A stretch of 59,205 nt of DNA from contig LLCB01000474.1 in assembly GCA_001414345.1 (NCBI GenBank), positions 1-59,205 on the forward strand. Reading direction: 5' to 3'. Origin of the DNA: Hymenoscyphus infarciens. Taxonomy: Eukaryota > Ascomycota > Leotiomycetes > Helotiales > Helotiaceae. The notes beneath the pieces are model-generated. The model had not been told where the DNA came from. It was given only the letters and a program-made list of their open reading frames with translations, and did not search any database. This document shows, in pieces, positions 1-13,966 of this stretch (within the stretch, counting starts at the first letter, position 1; the number at the start of each line of letters is the position of its first letter). Position numbers and translations under genes: made by a program.

Positions 1-3000
1 AATTAAATATCTATTAGACTTATATATATAAAAGACTTTAAGTCTATTATATATTAAATTCTCTTTTATTTTTAACTTTTAATTCTTAGCCTTTTCTCTA
101 GCTACTTAATAAAGATTTAAACTTTTAGTACTTTATAAATTTACTATATATAATATTAATTTCTTAATTCTAAATTATCTAATTTCTAAGTCTTATTAAA
201 ATTAATTAATATTCTTAATTTAATATAAAGAACTATTTATCTAGTTAATTAATTATTTAAATAGTTAATTATCTTAGTTAATTATTAAGAAATTATCTTA
301 GTTAATTATCTTAGTTAATTATCTTAGATAAGTTAAATATATTAGAAATATAATTATTATATATAATTATTATTAATAAATCTCTTTAAAACTCTCTTCT
401 TATTTTATATCTTAAGTAAGTAATGTTTAAAGAATTAATAAATATTAATAAATAAATAGATATCTCTTAAATTTATAATTTTCTTATCTACTTTACTCTC
501 TTTTTATATAAAAACTATTTTAAAGACTTAAACTAAATCTAACTAACTCTAGAATAAAAGTAAGTATAGACTTTATTAACTATTATTATATTAAATTAAA
601 TTAAATAATTATAAATATACTCTTAAAGTATTTATTCTTAACTAATACTAACTAAAGAATATAAAAGGAAAGAGTAAGAGGAAGAAATTTATATATAATA
701 AATAAATAATATTAAGAAGTAACTTTAAAATACCTTATATATTTATTACTACTATTAGTTATATATCTCCTTTTAAGTATAGCCTTATATAATATAAGTA
801 ATATCTAAGTACTATAAATTATTATAAGATACTAAGTAATAGCTTTAAGCTTTATAAGCTTAATAAACTTAGCTATAATAGGACTTATATTTCTTAACTT
901 AAGTTTAAGTAATTTTATTTTAATATATAACTAAATTAGTAAACTATACTATTTAGATAATTATATAATAAAGAAGTGATTTTAGAAGATTAGTAGTCTC
1001 TTTTTAAAAGAGATTTCGTCTATATATTACTTACTTCTTTTAATAACTAAGAGAAAGCTATAAACTCTTATATATATAGTTAATTATTAAATTAATATAC
1101 TTATTAAAGAATCTTAAAATACTAAGTTACTTATTTATAAATAAAAAGGCCTTTTAAGTAAAACCTTTAAAAAATTATATACTATCTAAGATTATAGCTA
1201 CTAATATATTATTTACTAGAGGAAAGAGATTAGTTACTTTAAGTTTAGTATTATATCTTTTAGGTTTAGTAATTTATTTTTTAGCTTTAGAGCTAAGTTT
1301 ATTAGCTTTATAATATTTATTAAGACTAATTTTAGTATTTAAAATACTTAATAATAAATCTATATTATATAGTATTATATAATTATTAAAATAAGAAGAT
1401 TATAATAAGGATTATAAAGAGCTTAGTTTAAAGTTGTTTATTATAGATATTAGTATATAGTATTTATAGTTTTATATATTTATTTAAGTTAAGGTCTAAG
1501 ATTAGAGAGAGGTTATCTTATACTAAATAGATATTAGTAAAGATAATAGTTTATAATTTTAAATAAAAGATACTAAAAGAATAGAGAAGGAGATATTATT
1601 AGAATTAGCTTATTATATAATATATTAGAAAGGTATTAATCTTTAAATAATTAAATATATCTTATTAGCTAGAAATTCTTTCTATTAAAATAGACTAATA
1701 GTAATATAGTAATCTCTAAGTATACTATTCTATTTATAATTAAGAAAGGAGGGTTTAGTATAATAGGCGGTTTAGTACTATTATATAAGAGACTTTAATA
1801 GATTAAAGTCCTTTTTAATAATTAGTCTTACTCTCTTTATTATATAGGTTATATTAACCTACTACTATAATACCTTTATTAATACTAAAAGTAAAAAGCT
1901 AGAGATATAAGGTTATTAAAGGTAACTAGAAACAGAGTAGAGAACTTAAAGTCTAGTTATAGACCTTAGTATAAAACTAAGTTATATAATAAGTTACTAC
2001 TAGACTTAAGTCCTATTCTTATACCTTTATATTAATACTCTAAACCTAGTATTAAGCTAAACCTTTATTTAAAACTATACTCTAAACTTAGGATTAAGTT
2101 AAGCCTTTATCTAAGGTATATAGTCTACTAAACCTTTATAGCTAGTATTTTTAATATCTTAAGTTATACTAACGTAGATCTAGCCTAGGTCCTTCTAATC
2201 TATAATAGTATACTTTTTAAAAGTCTAAATAATATATATATACTATTATAGAATACTACTTAAAGCTTTAGTAGATATAGAAAGAGAACTTAAAGCTTTA
2301 GATATTCTTTCTAAGAATTCTAATAATAATACTAATAGTAATAATACTATTACTTTAGTAGAAGATAGAACCTCTAAATAGTTAATCTAAGTTATAATAT
2401 TATAAGATCCTACTACTAGTACTTAGTCTATTATACTAGATACTAATACTAATAAGATAGCTATATAATTAGTAAGAAAATAAAGTAAAAACCTATATAA
2501 GGAAAAGGAATTTACTAAACTAGATAACTAGTATTATTTATTCTTTAGAATACTAGTATATAATCTAAAATAAATATTATTCTAATTAAAGTATAAAAAG
2601 AATACTACTTAGATACTACTAAATAAGAACTACTAGGTTTAAGTTCCTTATACTTAATTAACTAAAGAATAAATATTAAAACTTCTTTTAAAAGATATAT
2701 TCTTTCTTATTCTATCTTTAATTAATACTTTATTAAGAATATATATACTATAACTAGTTATTAGTATATATACTTAGAGAGGTCTTAATATTATTTATCT
2801 TTTATAAGATAAGAATATAATATATAATAAAGTAACTAATAATATTATTCTAAGTACTTAATAAACCTTTAATAGTAATATTATAATAACTAAAATAGAG
2901 AATAAATATAATTAGTTATAAGAAGAAGATCTAATAGATCTTATTATTAATATCTTTAAAAATATAATAAATATAACTAGCTATACTTATAACTTATAAA

Positions 3001-5964
3001 ATAAAATAGTTTAAGTTACTATAAAAGCTAGATTATTAAGATAGTTAAATAATAATATTAAGATATTAAAGTATATAAAGAATATTATTAAAATTAAGAA
3101 TAAGATTAAATAGAACCTATAAATAGATAAATAGTTTAATAATCTAGTAATAATAAAAAATAAGTATTTAGAATTAAAATAAGCTTTTAATAAGATTAGA
3201 TTTAAGTTAATAACTTATAGCTCTACTTTTAGTAGTAATTAGTATAGTAAGCTATATATATTACTTAATAGCTTATTAAACTCTTATAAGTTCTCTTTTA
3301 TTAATTAGTTTTTAAGTAGTTCTAATATAATTTTATATAAGTTTTATTATAATTAAAAATCTAAGGTATAGTTTCTCTAGTAAAGTATATAAAAGAGATA
3401 GTCTTTTTAAAATAACTAAAAAAGTAAACTAAAGTTAAAACTAATTATTTCTTTATTTATCTTATAACTATAAGATTATTAAGAGTAAGTAAGTCTACTA
3501 CTATAAAGTATTTATCTAATAATATTTTAAATAAATATTTAAATAAAGCTTTAGAAAAGGTATATAAAAATTAACTTTAAGTTTTCTAAGTAGTTAATAA
3601 ACTCCTTTTCTTACTTAAATTAATCTCTTACTTTAGAAAAATAATTAATATTATAAGTAAATTATAAACTTCTCTAATTATTACTATATTTAATTTAATT
3701 ATATATTAATATCTTTTAATAGAAGTATTCTAAGCTTCTTTTACTATTTTAAATAGTTTTATAATTAAAATAAAAGAATTACTATAAATAAGAAAGAAAT
3801 ATAACTATATCCTAAGTAAATACTATAATAAGACTAAATAAGAGTTTAATACTTTCTTTAAAGATTTTAACTATAGTATTAACTCCTTATTATAAGAAAA
3901 CGAGAATAACTTTAAAAGCTTTATTAGTTTACTTTAATTTAATATAATAGCTAAGCTAGGTTTATAAAAAAACGCGAATAATCTTAGAAGCTTTATTAGT
4001 TTACTTTAACTTAATCTAATAACTAAGCTTAGTTAAGACGTTAAAGTAAAATCGAATATTAAATATAAAATAAATACTAAAATTAAAGCTTAATTAAACC
4101 TAGTTAATAGTAATTTAAAGAAATAGAAAATATAATAAAAGTAAAAAACTAATAATTTAAAGATTTCTATAAATAGCTATAAGTATTTAGTTATATATTT
4201 AAAAATATTTAGTTATTAACTTTATTATAAAGCTTTTAACTTATTTAAATACTATTTAATACTTAAAGTATATAAATAAGAATATCTTAGATCTTATCTT
4301 AGATATAATAAAAACTACTTTAAAAGAGTCTACTAAGAAAAATACTAAAGGATTTAATAGATATAGAAATCGAATTTAAAGACGTAAAACTTAAGAATTA
4401 GAGTAGAGTTATATAAATTATAAAATAATCTAGAAATAATTTAAATTTAAAATAGTTAATACTTTTTAAAATACTTCTTCTTTTCCTTTTAGAAACCTTA
4501 AAAATAGCTTATATAAGAAAGAAACTTCTATAAGTAAGTAAAATCCTTATTTTACTTTTCTTTAAAATAAAGATTCTTTATCTTATATCTTTTTAAAACC
4601 TTATCTTTACTTTAAAAAGCTCTTTATAATTAAATTTTATAGATTTTTATTAATAATAGAGAGCTTTCTTTTCTAAACTTATATAACTATTATACTAAAT
4701 ATTTATATACTTTATATTTATTTTTAAGAAACTCTCTATAATAGATTTTTATATATTAGGTTAATTTAGTTTTATATAGTAAAGAGATAAAGAATAAGAT
4801 AAAATTAAGTAATAATATATATTATTATCTTAAACTTAAATTTTCTAAAAATAAATCTTTAAAAGAATAGAAGATAAGCTTTTATATATCTAAGCTCTTA
4901 AATCTTTATTAATATTCTTCTTTATATTATACTAGGTTAGAACTATTAAAGACTTTAAATTATTTTTATAATATACTAGCTCTATTTATAAACTAGTAAG
5001 TATTTTTATCTATTTTTTAGTTATAAGAAGTTATTAATACTATTTAAAGCTTATTATATTAAAGCTTTTAAAAAGATAGAGATTAATATCTTATTAAATT
5101 CTATAAGTAAAGGAAATTAGATTTAATATATATATTAAAAATAAATTCTAGATTTAACTTTATAATAGATTTATAGTCTATACTTTTAATTTAGAAAGAA
5201 AGTTTTATACTAATAATAACTTAGTATTTTTAATAATATATTAGCTAGTCTTTATAAAAGTAGAAAATAAAGTAATACTAGTATTTACTTCTTAATATAT
5301 ATCTTTAAACTCCTTCCTTCTTTTAGATCTAGTAAAACTAAATAAATCCTATCTTATAGAATTAACTTTATAATTACTAAAATAGTAAATTACTTTATAA
5401 TTATACTATTTAAGAATAAAGATCTAATATATTAGTATTCTTCTCTAGATATAACTATTATATTAACTTATTTATAAATAGTATAAATACTCTTTTAAAG
5501 AATCTTTTTCTAATACTATTTTATATATTAATATTACTTAGCTATCTTATCTTTATACTATTTAGAATTACTATCTTTTATATTACTAAGTTCCTCTTAG
5601 TATATCTTAATAAACTTACTTAATTCTTTATATTTTAACTACTACTTTTCCTTATTATTAAGCTTTTTATATAGAGATAATATATAAGTAGAGCTCTATT
5701 CTTTTAAATTTTTATTATATAAATCTTTTTTCTATTTATTAGACCTCTTATAATATATTAGAATTTTCTAACTCTACTTTTTTTAGAAAATATCTTAAGT
5801 AAAAGAGTCTTAAAAAGTAATAGAGTAATAATTACTTATAGTTTTAAAAACATACTAAGTAATAAGTTTATAGTCTATTTTTAAAGTTCTTTCTATTTCT
5901 TATATACTTTTATAAAATTAATTAATAGATATATCTAGTTAAGTATATATAGTTATAAAGAGTT

Positions 5965-6163
5965 CTTATATAACTTAGTTATTAACTAAATTATTTAATT
6001 TCTTTAATAGGTTCTTTTATTAGCTTTTTATCTTATTTTCTAATTTATTTTCTAGCTTATTTTCTTATATAACTTAGTTATTAACTAAATTATTTAAATT
6101 CCTTAATAAGTTCTTTTATTAGTTTTTTATCTTATTTTCTAATTTATTTTCTAACTTATTTTT
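5965..6163. repeat. Two-copy tandem duplication, ~99-bp period
   Basis: A segment starting CTTATATAACTTAG is repeated in direct orientation about 99 bp downstream (5965 and 6064), with a few C/T or A/G differences between copies. It lies inside the RIP-saturated block and has no coding potential. A shorter duplicated motif (CTTATTTAAAAATAAAGC) follows at about 6210 and 6265. Confidence 0.75.
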
Positions 6164-7620
6164 AGTTTAATTCTCTTAGAAAGTTTACTCTAGATTCTCT
6201 TAAGTCTATATCTTATTTAAAAATAAAGCTTATAAATACTTATAATTCTCTTAAGTTTATATCTTATTTAAAAATAAAGCTTATAAATACCTATTTAGTT
6301 AGAAAGAGAAGCTATCTTCTCTCTTTTAACTATTATTATTAAACCTTTCTTAGCTATTTATTTTATTTTAAAAAACTTTAATATATATTATCTTTTATCT
6401 TTTATTAACTCTCTTTCTATTTATAATATATTTATTTACTCTTTTATAATTTATAAGAGTAGAATCTAATAGTATTTCTTTTATATAGTTTAAATATTTT
6501 ATTTATTAACCTAAGTTTAAATATAAATTAGATTAAGAAAGATATATTTAAAATAAAAACTTTATATTAAGTTTTATATACTAATTTAGAAATAGAAAGT
6601 AGTTAATACTAGTTTAAAAATAGTAATTAAAGGTTTAATAAGATATTAGTATTATTAATTTAAAGAATAATCTAGGTATTAGTTTATAAATAACTACTAA
6701 CTAGCCTTATAATATTAGAATAAATATTAACTTAGTTATTTATATAAGAACTAATATATTAGCTATTTAGAGGTTAGATTTTACTATTATAAACGTTATA
6801 AGTTTACTATATATTAAAAGACTTTAATATAGTAATAGCTAGAGATCTTTAAGAATTAGTTTCTTTTAACTAATAAGTAGGTTAACTTATACTAGAGTTA
6901 GGTAAATAGTTTATTTATAGAGTACTAGATAGATATAAATTACTATCTTTTAAAGAATTATATAATAAGGTAACTTTTAACTAGTTAATAATATAAAGGT
7001 TAGATTTATTAAATATATTAATTTAATAAGATAAGATATAAGTATATATATACTTAATACTTTTAATAAATAACTATATTATTATAGTAATTATAATTTA
7101 AATAATTAATAAATACTTAATTAATACTTTTAAATTTAGCTTTCTAGTTAAGTCTTATAATATATAATATAATACCTAGACTTAGCTAGTTATAAAGAAG
7201 GTTTTATACTTTATAACTATAAGAGATTATATAAGTATATAATAATAATTATATTCTTATAATATCTCTTTATACTTTTAATTATTAAGACTTTTATTAT
7301 AATCTTTATTCTTATAAGTACTTATATTACTACTCTCCTTCTCTACTTAAAAATACTAATATAAAGAGAATAATTATAAAAATAACTAGAAAAAGCAAAA
7401 CTAAGAATAAGGAGTATAACTATCTTATAAAGTCTAGTAAAAAGCTTTTTAAACTAATCTTTTCTTCTAGTTTTAAACCTTTTAAATATTATAATAGTTA
7501 AATTAAATACTACTTATTTAAACTCTTACCTACCTTTATACTATATTCTAGTCTTTAATACGTTTACTTCTATTATAATTACTTTAATTATAACTATTTT
7601 ATACTTATAAAAACTATAAG

Positions 7621-8046
7621 AGAAGTTATAAAACATAGATTTAATAAATATAGAATTAGTTTTAAAATTAATAAAAGCTAGAAATTATACTAACTAGACT
7701 TCCTCTTAGTTCTTTCTTTTTAAACTCTCTTCTTCTTTAAACCTAGAAATTAGTTTATAAAATTAATAAAAACCTTTTCTTTAAACTTTTAAACTCTCTT
7801 TTTAAACCTTCTTTTTAAACCCTTTTTAATAAAAGAAGTTATAAAATATATTAGTAAATATAGAATTAGTTTTAAAATTAATAAAAGCTAGAAATTATAT
7901 TAACTAGACTCTCTTTTAGTTCTCTCCTTTTAAACCTTCTCTCTTTTTAAACCTAGGAATTAGTTTATAAAATTAATAAAGACTCTCTTTTTAAACTTTT
8001 AAACTCTCCTTTTAAACTCTCTCTTTAAACCCTCTCTTCTAATACT
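7621..8046. repeat. Two-copy tandem duplication, ~213-bp period
   Basis: Two direct copies begin with AGAAGTTATAAAA at 7621 and 7834. Both contain the same run of short motifs, including an AGAATTAGTTTTAAAATTAA segment followed by CT-rich tracts. The right end is approximate because the CT-rich part has drifted. Confidence 0.7.
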
Positions 8047-10228
8047 CTCTTAGCGCTCTCTCTTTAAACCTTTAAGTAGTAAAAGTTAGTTATTTAATTA
8101 CTAACTACTAAAAAGATATAGATATTACTTAGAATATCTTAATTTAATATTAATCTACTACTAATCTAACTTTTAACTAATTAAGATTATATATCTCTAG
8201 CTTATAGTAAAAGATAGATAGATTATTATAAAAGAGATATAAAAAATAAGCTAGGAAAAGATAAGTCTAGGTTAGAATTAACCTCTAATATTAATAAATT
8301 ATTAAAGTTATTATAATATTAAGTATTAGTATAATAATAAAAAGGTATATTTTATAAACTTTTTAAAATATAATATTATATTAGAAAAAATTAAAAGAGA
8401 ATTGCTTTAAGTTAATAGTATTTATTAGAAGAAGATACTAGTATTAAAACAATTTTCTTTTTTATTTTTAATATAAAAGTAAATTATCTTAAATATATAT
8501 AAGTTTAATATTATTAGTAAAGATAGTAAAAAAAACTATAAGAAGATTTATAACTTATATAAGAAGATTAGAGTAGGTTCTACTTTAATAAAACTTTAAA
8601 AGGAATTTTTAAAATTATATAAGAAAAAGGTAAATAATTTTATTAAGATAAAAACTATAATAATAAAAAGAAAGAAAGATTATATTATTAATAAGAATAA
8701 GATTAAATAAGCTTTTTATATAATAGAGTAGCTAAATCTTACTTAAGTATAGAAAGGTAAAAATACTAAACTAAGTATATATAATAAAGAACTTATATCT
8801 ACTTTACTATTCTTATAGACTAGGTAATATATACTTACTACTAAATCTTTTTTAACTAGCTAAATTATACTACTTACTTAATATCTAGCTTTTTTAGAAG
8901 TAAGTTAAGATTTAGTTCTAACTATACTTTCTTATAAAGTAGAGATTAAATTAATAATACTAATATTAATTTTAGATAAAAACACTTACTTTAAAATATA
9001 TAATAGTAATAAGAGTTATATTAAAGTTAGCTAAGCTAATAAGAGATATATTAAAGGTATTTATTATAAGAGTTTAAGTAAATTAGAATAGTCTTTAAGT
9101 AATATTATATAATAACTAACTATTTAATTAAAGTAAACTAATAGAAAGGAAATAGATTAATTTATTAATAGATTAAGAGATTTCTATCTTAAATAAGAGA
9201 GAAGGTTAGCTAAGATATATAATTATTTAATTAAAGTTTAATAGTTATTATATATATATATTAAGTAGGTTACTTTTTATAAAAATATAAGTTTAATTTT
9301 AAAATATATTAAACTTTATTAATATTAAATTAAATAGATTAAAGTTATTTATAAAAGTAAATTTTAATTAAATAAACCTATTATAATAAGAATAAATCTA
9401 TAAAATTTCCTTATTAATAGAAGAAAAAATAAGAGTAATTATATTCTTAGTATACTTATCTTAGAAATAATAATAAAACTAGTAGTATTTAAAAAACTAT
9501 TTCTAGTAATAAGATAGTTATAAAAACCTTCTCTAAATAAGCTTAAGTAAATTTTTACTAGAATATTACTCTTTTTTATTATTTATATTTTTAATCTTAA
9601 TAATAACTATAGTTATAATAGTAAATAAATTATATTAAACCTTTTTATTTAGTATTACTAGTATTAGAGATATAGAGAAGTTAAGAGTTTCTATTACTTT
9701 ATTACTAAACTTATACTTTTATTTTAAAACTTTAATTTATTACTAGTATTATAATTAGTATATAAATTTCTTTAAAAGTAAATAAAATAGCTATTATATT
9801 AGTTTAAATTTATTTATTAATATTACTCTTTATATTATTATAAAACTTCTTAAGCTATAAAAATTAATTTTAGTTATAATAGAAGAAAGATAATTAGACT
9901 CTTATTATATTAATACTAGTATAAATAAGTTTTTAAAGTAGAATATTTTTATAAGACTTTACTACTACTTCTAACTCTTCTTTTTACTCTTTAACTTTAT
10001 ATAATAGAAGAATTATATCTTTTTATTTCTAAACTTAAGCTTATATTTTAAGTAAAGTATTATAGATAATATTAAATTTAGCTTAAGTTTTTATACTAAG
10101 AAACTTATAATATAGAAAAATCTATACTTAAGTAGTACTCTAAGCTTTAAAGAATCTACTCTTATAAGAAGTTCTATTACTTATACTATCTTAGCTTATA
10201 TAAGTTTCTAGAATATAGATTCTTTATA

Positions 10229-10629
10229 TATTAGTATTAGGTAATAATTACCTTACTTACTAATAAGCTTTAGGTTTAAACCTTAGTCTATACTAGTTCT
10301 TTCTAGTGTTGTCTAGAAGGTTCGGTTACGTTCTCGGTTACGGTTAAGCGAACACGTGATCCCTAGAACCTTCTAGTAACCCCTTTGATTTATAAGCTAT
10401 AGAAGCTTCTAGTATTTACTCTAGAAGTATATATAGCTCTCTTCTATCTTTTAGTTAGAAATCAAGTTAAAAGTTAAAATTCACTAAGTCTTTTATACTT
10501 ATACTTTAACTCCTTAGAAACGTGATTTAGCGATTACCTAACCTACTCTATACTAATTCAACTTACGTACTTCTGACCTACCCTATAGCCTACTCTGTAG
10601 TCTACTCTATACGTTTATAACCTCTTATA
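10229..10629 (+). repeat. 5' LTR of the copia element
   Basis: This is a direct copy of 13566-13966 with the same length. The expected TG start reads TA here (G to A), while the 3' copy keeps TG. Both copies end in TATA where a CA end would be expected, consistent with C-to-T change. The sequence just after the LTR (GGTTATAAGCC) is where a primer-binding site should lie; I cannot match it to a tRNA with confidence. Confidence 0.85.
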
Positions 10630-11285
10630 GGTTATAAGCCTAGAGAGCTAACTTTAGGTCTCTAGAGCTGAACTCGTTTTACGTAATATTACGTAACATT
10701 ACCGACTTCTGGTCCGAATACCGTTATATTCGGTGGTATACCCTCTCTACCCCTCTCTAATAGTGAAGTCTTTAGTAAGAGATCTGTGTCCTACGTCTCT
10801 AAGATAGGAGCTCTAGTAAGAGTAAAGCTAGAGATATAAGTAAATATATATAAAAACTTGTATATATACTACTTATACTTAGACCTACGGCTATATCTAT
10901 ACGATTACGTCATCCTATAGCGGGTGGTATAGCCTTCTTCTTAAACTAAGGAGCCTAGGCTTATAGCTACCTTTATATAGAGACTTATATATATAAAGAA
11001 GCTAGTAAGAAGTGGCTATCTCTTCTAATAGACTTTTAGATTATATAAGACTACTATTATCTATACTTATAAGAAGCTATTCTTAGAGAGGGTTAAGTAT
11101 AGCTTAATTAGTACGTGGGTTATTCTATTCTTATATAAGAAAAGTTAGCCTAGTAAGAAGGAAAGATAGTATAGTTATTTATATTCAAAAGAGAATATAA
11201 AGCTTACTATTCTTCTCTAACTGAAAAAGCTAATAAGTACTTATTTAAAAGAGTACGTTTTAATCTATATATATATAGACTTTAA

Positions 11286-13134
11286 AAAGGAGATTTAAAT
11301 ATATCTTCTACTTCGTTTAAAGAAGAGAAGCTAATTAGCCGCTCTAACTATATAGAGTAGCTTATAGAAGCTAAGCTGTTTCTTAAGATAAACGGCTTTA
11401 TACCTTATATCTTAGGTACTATTAAAGAACCTAAGAGGTCTTTATATTATAATAAGATAAAAGAAGGCAAATACGAAGCTAAATTAGACGAATTAGCGGT
11501 TAGATACGAGGATAAACTCGACGACTATAAAGCTAAAAGTAATAAAGCTCTAGCTACTTTAGAATCTATTATATCTTCTAATAATATAAAGAGATATATA
11601 GATATCGATTCCCCTTCTATACTTTAGGATAAGCTTAAGTCTAATTTTAGTAGCTCTAGTCTAGAACTAGTAGGTCGATATTATAATAAGATAACTAACG
11701 CCTGCTATAGTAACTTTAGTACTATAGAGGAATATATATCTGAAATTCAGTCTTTAGCTATATACTTAAGAAGCTTAGACGAAAAGGTTTCTAATACTTT
11801 TATATTAGTTACTATATTTAATAGTCTTCCTAGTTCTTTCAATTCTTTTATATCTAGAAAGTACGAAGATATAGGAAACGACGTTAGTTCTATAGACCTA
11901 GAAGAGCTAATAAGTAACCTTATAAGCGAAGAGTCTAGAATAACTCAAAGAAGTGATTTAGAAGCTAATAAAGCTTCTATTAAAACTAGCTCTCTATGTA
12001 CCTACTATAATAAAAAGGGACATATTAAGAGTAAATGCTTTATACTTCACTCGGAGCTTAGAAAGAGCTCTAATAATAATACTAGTAATAATACTAGTAA
12101 TAACTCTTCTAAAAAGAATAAAAAGAAGAATAAAGCTAAAGATAAAGACTCTAATTACTCTAGAGAATTAGAAGACTCCGAAGACTCTAATTCTAATAAT
12201 AAGTCTAAAGTCTCTTCTAGAGTTATTATGTCGGCTAGTATTAATAGTAATAATAAAAATACTATAACTAGCTATACTAGTAATAAAAGAAAACTAGTAT
12301 TAGACTCTAGGGCCTCTAATTACTTCACGCCTAATAAAAACTAGCTTCTTAATTATAAAGAGCTTAATAGCTCTATTATAGTAGCTAATAATACTAAAGT
12401 ACCTCTACTAGGTAAAGGTAATATATCTATTACTTATAAAGGTAAAGAGCTACTTATTAAAGACGTATATTACGTCCCTAGTCTTAAGAATACTCTTATT
12501 TTAGCTTACTCTTTAGCTAATAAAGGTTAGGATATTAAGCTTAATAAAGACTATACTTATATTAGTAATAGTAAAGCTAATATTAAGATTAAAGCTCTTT
12601 AGCTAGACAATGTCTACTGTCTATCTAACCTTACTATAGATTATAGTAAGCTTAAAAAGGTAGTTTATAAAGCTAATAGCTCTAACTACTCAAAGACTAG
12701 AAGTAAGAAACTAGACTCTAATAAAAAGTCTAAAAATAAACTAAAATATAAAGAAGACTATAAGTCTACTCTCTTAGAGACTACTAATAAAGAGCTTTCT
12801 AAAAAGCCTTTAAAATCTAAAACTTCTACTGTTTTAGTCTCTAAAATAGAGGGTGAAAACCTTATAAAGGAAGATAATAAGGCTACTATTATTAAGAAGC
12901 CTTCTATAGGTTTTATTTTAGAACCTAAAACTTATAAAGAAGCTATTAGTTCTAATAATTCTTATAAGAACTATATGATTAAGTCTATAGAAGAAGAAAT
13001 AAATAACTCTTCTTCTTCTTCTTCTTCTACTATATCTACTATAACTAGGTTAGTTTATAAGAATAAAGACTTTAAAGAAGATAATATAAAGCTTAAGAGT
13101 TAGTCTATAATTAAAGACTTTAAACAGGTTCTTT
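11286..13134 (+). pseudogene. Relic gag-pro polyprotein with start of RT (copia)
   Basis: One frame is readable through the region, broken by stops; those I translated inside the Gag-protease part are TAG (for example 11358, 12342, 12528 and about 12600), as expected from TGG or CAG mutated by RIP. The Gag-like part has a zinc knuckle at about 11997-12038, in which the second cysteine of the C-x2-C-x4-H-x4-C pattern is now tyrosine. The protease active-site segment near 12300 reads DSRAS instead of the family DSGAS, again a G-to-A change. It is followed by a stretch typical of the protease/pre-integrase region (VYYVPSLKNTL, LDNVYCLSNL). Near 12921 the frame reads EPKTYKEAI, resembling the N-terminal lead of copia reverse transcriptase, then becomes low complexity. 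No integrase motif lies between. Confidence 0.75.
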
Positions 13135-13565
13135 AAAAGAACTTAGCTTTATATAAAAGACTTTTATTTTTAGTATTCTCTATTAAAGAGATACTCTTTT
13201 TTAGTCTATTAGTCTTTCTTTAACTTTTAGCTTCTATTTAAGTCTCTACTAAAGAGTAAAAATACACTTTACTAAAGCTGTTAAGTATAATAAGAGCTTA
13301 CTTAAAGAACTTAGCTTTATATAAGCTATATATTTAGTATTCTCTATTAAAGAGATACTTTTATTTATTTTTACTACTCTCTTTAAAGAGGTATTCGTTC
13401 TTTAAGATTAGATTAGTTATTAGTCTACTTTTAGCTCTTACTTAGTCTATTAACTTATACTTTAAAGTTAAGTTAATATTTACTTCTACTTTATTTACTT
13501 ACTTCTACTTTAAAGTTAAGTAAGTATTTCCTCTATTATTAAGTAAAGTACTTATTAAGAGGGTA

Positions 13566-13966
13566 TGTTAGTATTAGGTAATAATTACCTTACTTACTAA
13601 TAGGCTTTAGGTTTAAACCTTAGTCTATACTAGTTCTTTCTAGTATTGTCTAAAAGGTTCGGTTACGTTCTCGGTTACGGTTAAGTAAACACGTAATCCC
13701 TAGAACCTTCTAGTAACCCCTTTGATTTATAAGCTATAGAAGCTTCTAGTATTTACTCTAGAAGTATATATAGCTCTCTTCTATCTTTTAGTTAGAAATC
13801 AAGTTAAAAGTTAAAATTCACTAAGTCTTTTATACTTATACTTCGACTCTTTAGAAACGTGATTTAGCGATCACCTAACCTACTCTATATTGATTCAACT
13901 TACGTACTTCTGACCTACCCTGTAGCCTACTCTATAGTCTACTCTATACGTTTATAACCTCTTATA
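13566..13966 (+). repeat. 3' LTR of the copia element
   Basis: This is a direct copy of 10229-10629. It begins TGTTAGTATTAGG and is followed immediately by TTATA, matching the bases before the 5' LTR. Differences from the 5' copy are C/T and G/A, with no indels noticed. Confidence 0.85.

Larger units (their letters stand above)
1..10228. other. AT-rich, RIP-saturated block without intact genes
   Basis: The sequence is extremely AT-rich and nearly devoid of CA, TG and CG dinucleotides; the remaining cytosines are almost all followed by T or C. In ascomycetes this pattern is known as the end state of repeat-induced point mutation (CpA to TpA on both strands) followed by CpG loss. No ORF of useful length survives in any frame. 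The block is presumably made of old transposons, but the mutation is too advanced for me to name a family. Local duplications inside it are listed separately. Confidence 0.85.
10229..13966 (+). mobile_element. Ty1/copia-type LTR retrotransposon, internally deleted and RIP-mutated
   Basis: The element is bounded by two 401-bp direct repeats (10229-10629 and 13566-13966) whose differences are essentially all transitions. The five bases just outside the left LTR (10224-10228) and right LTR (13967-13971) are both TTATA, a plausible 5-bp target duplication, although such AT-rich bases could match by chance. The internal region is only ~2.9 kb. Its single reading frame runs from Gag through a zinc knuckle and protease to the first residues that resemble a copia reverse transcriptase, with no integrase and no RT core. 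It is therefore a non-autonomous deletion derivative. CpG sites survive here, unlike in the flanks, so it probably entered an already decayed region. Confidence 0.85.
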
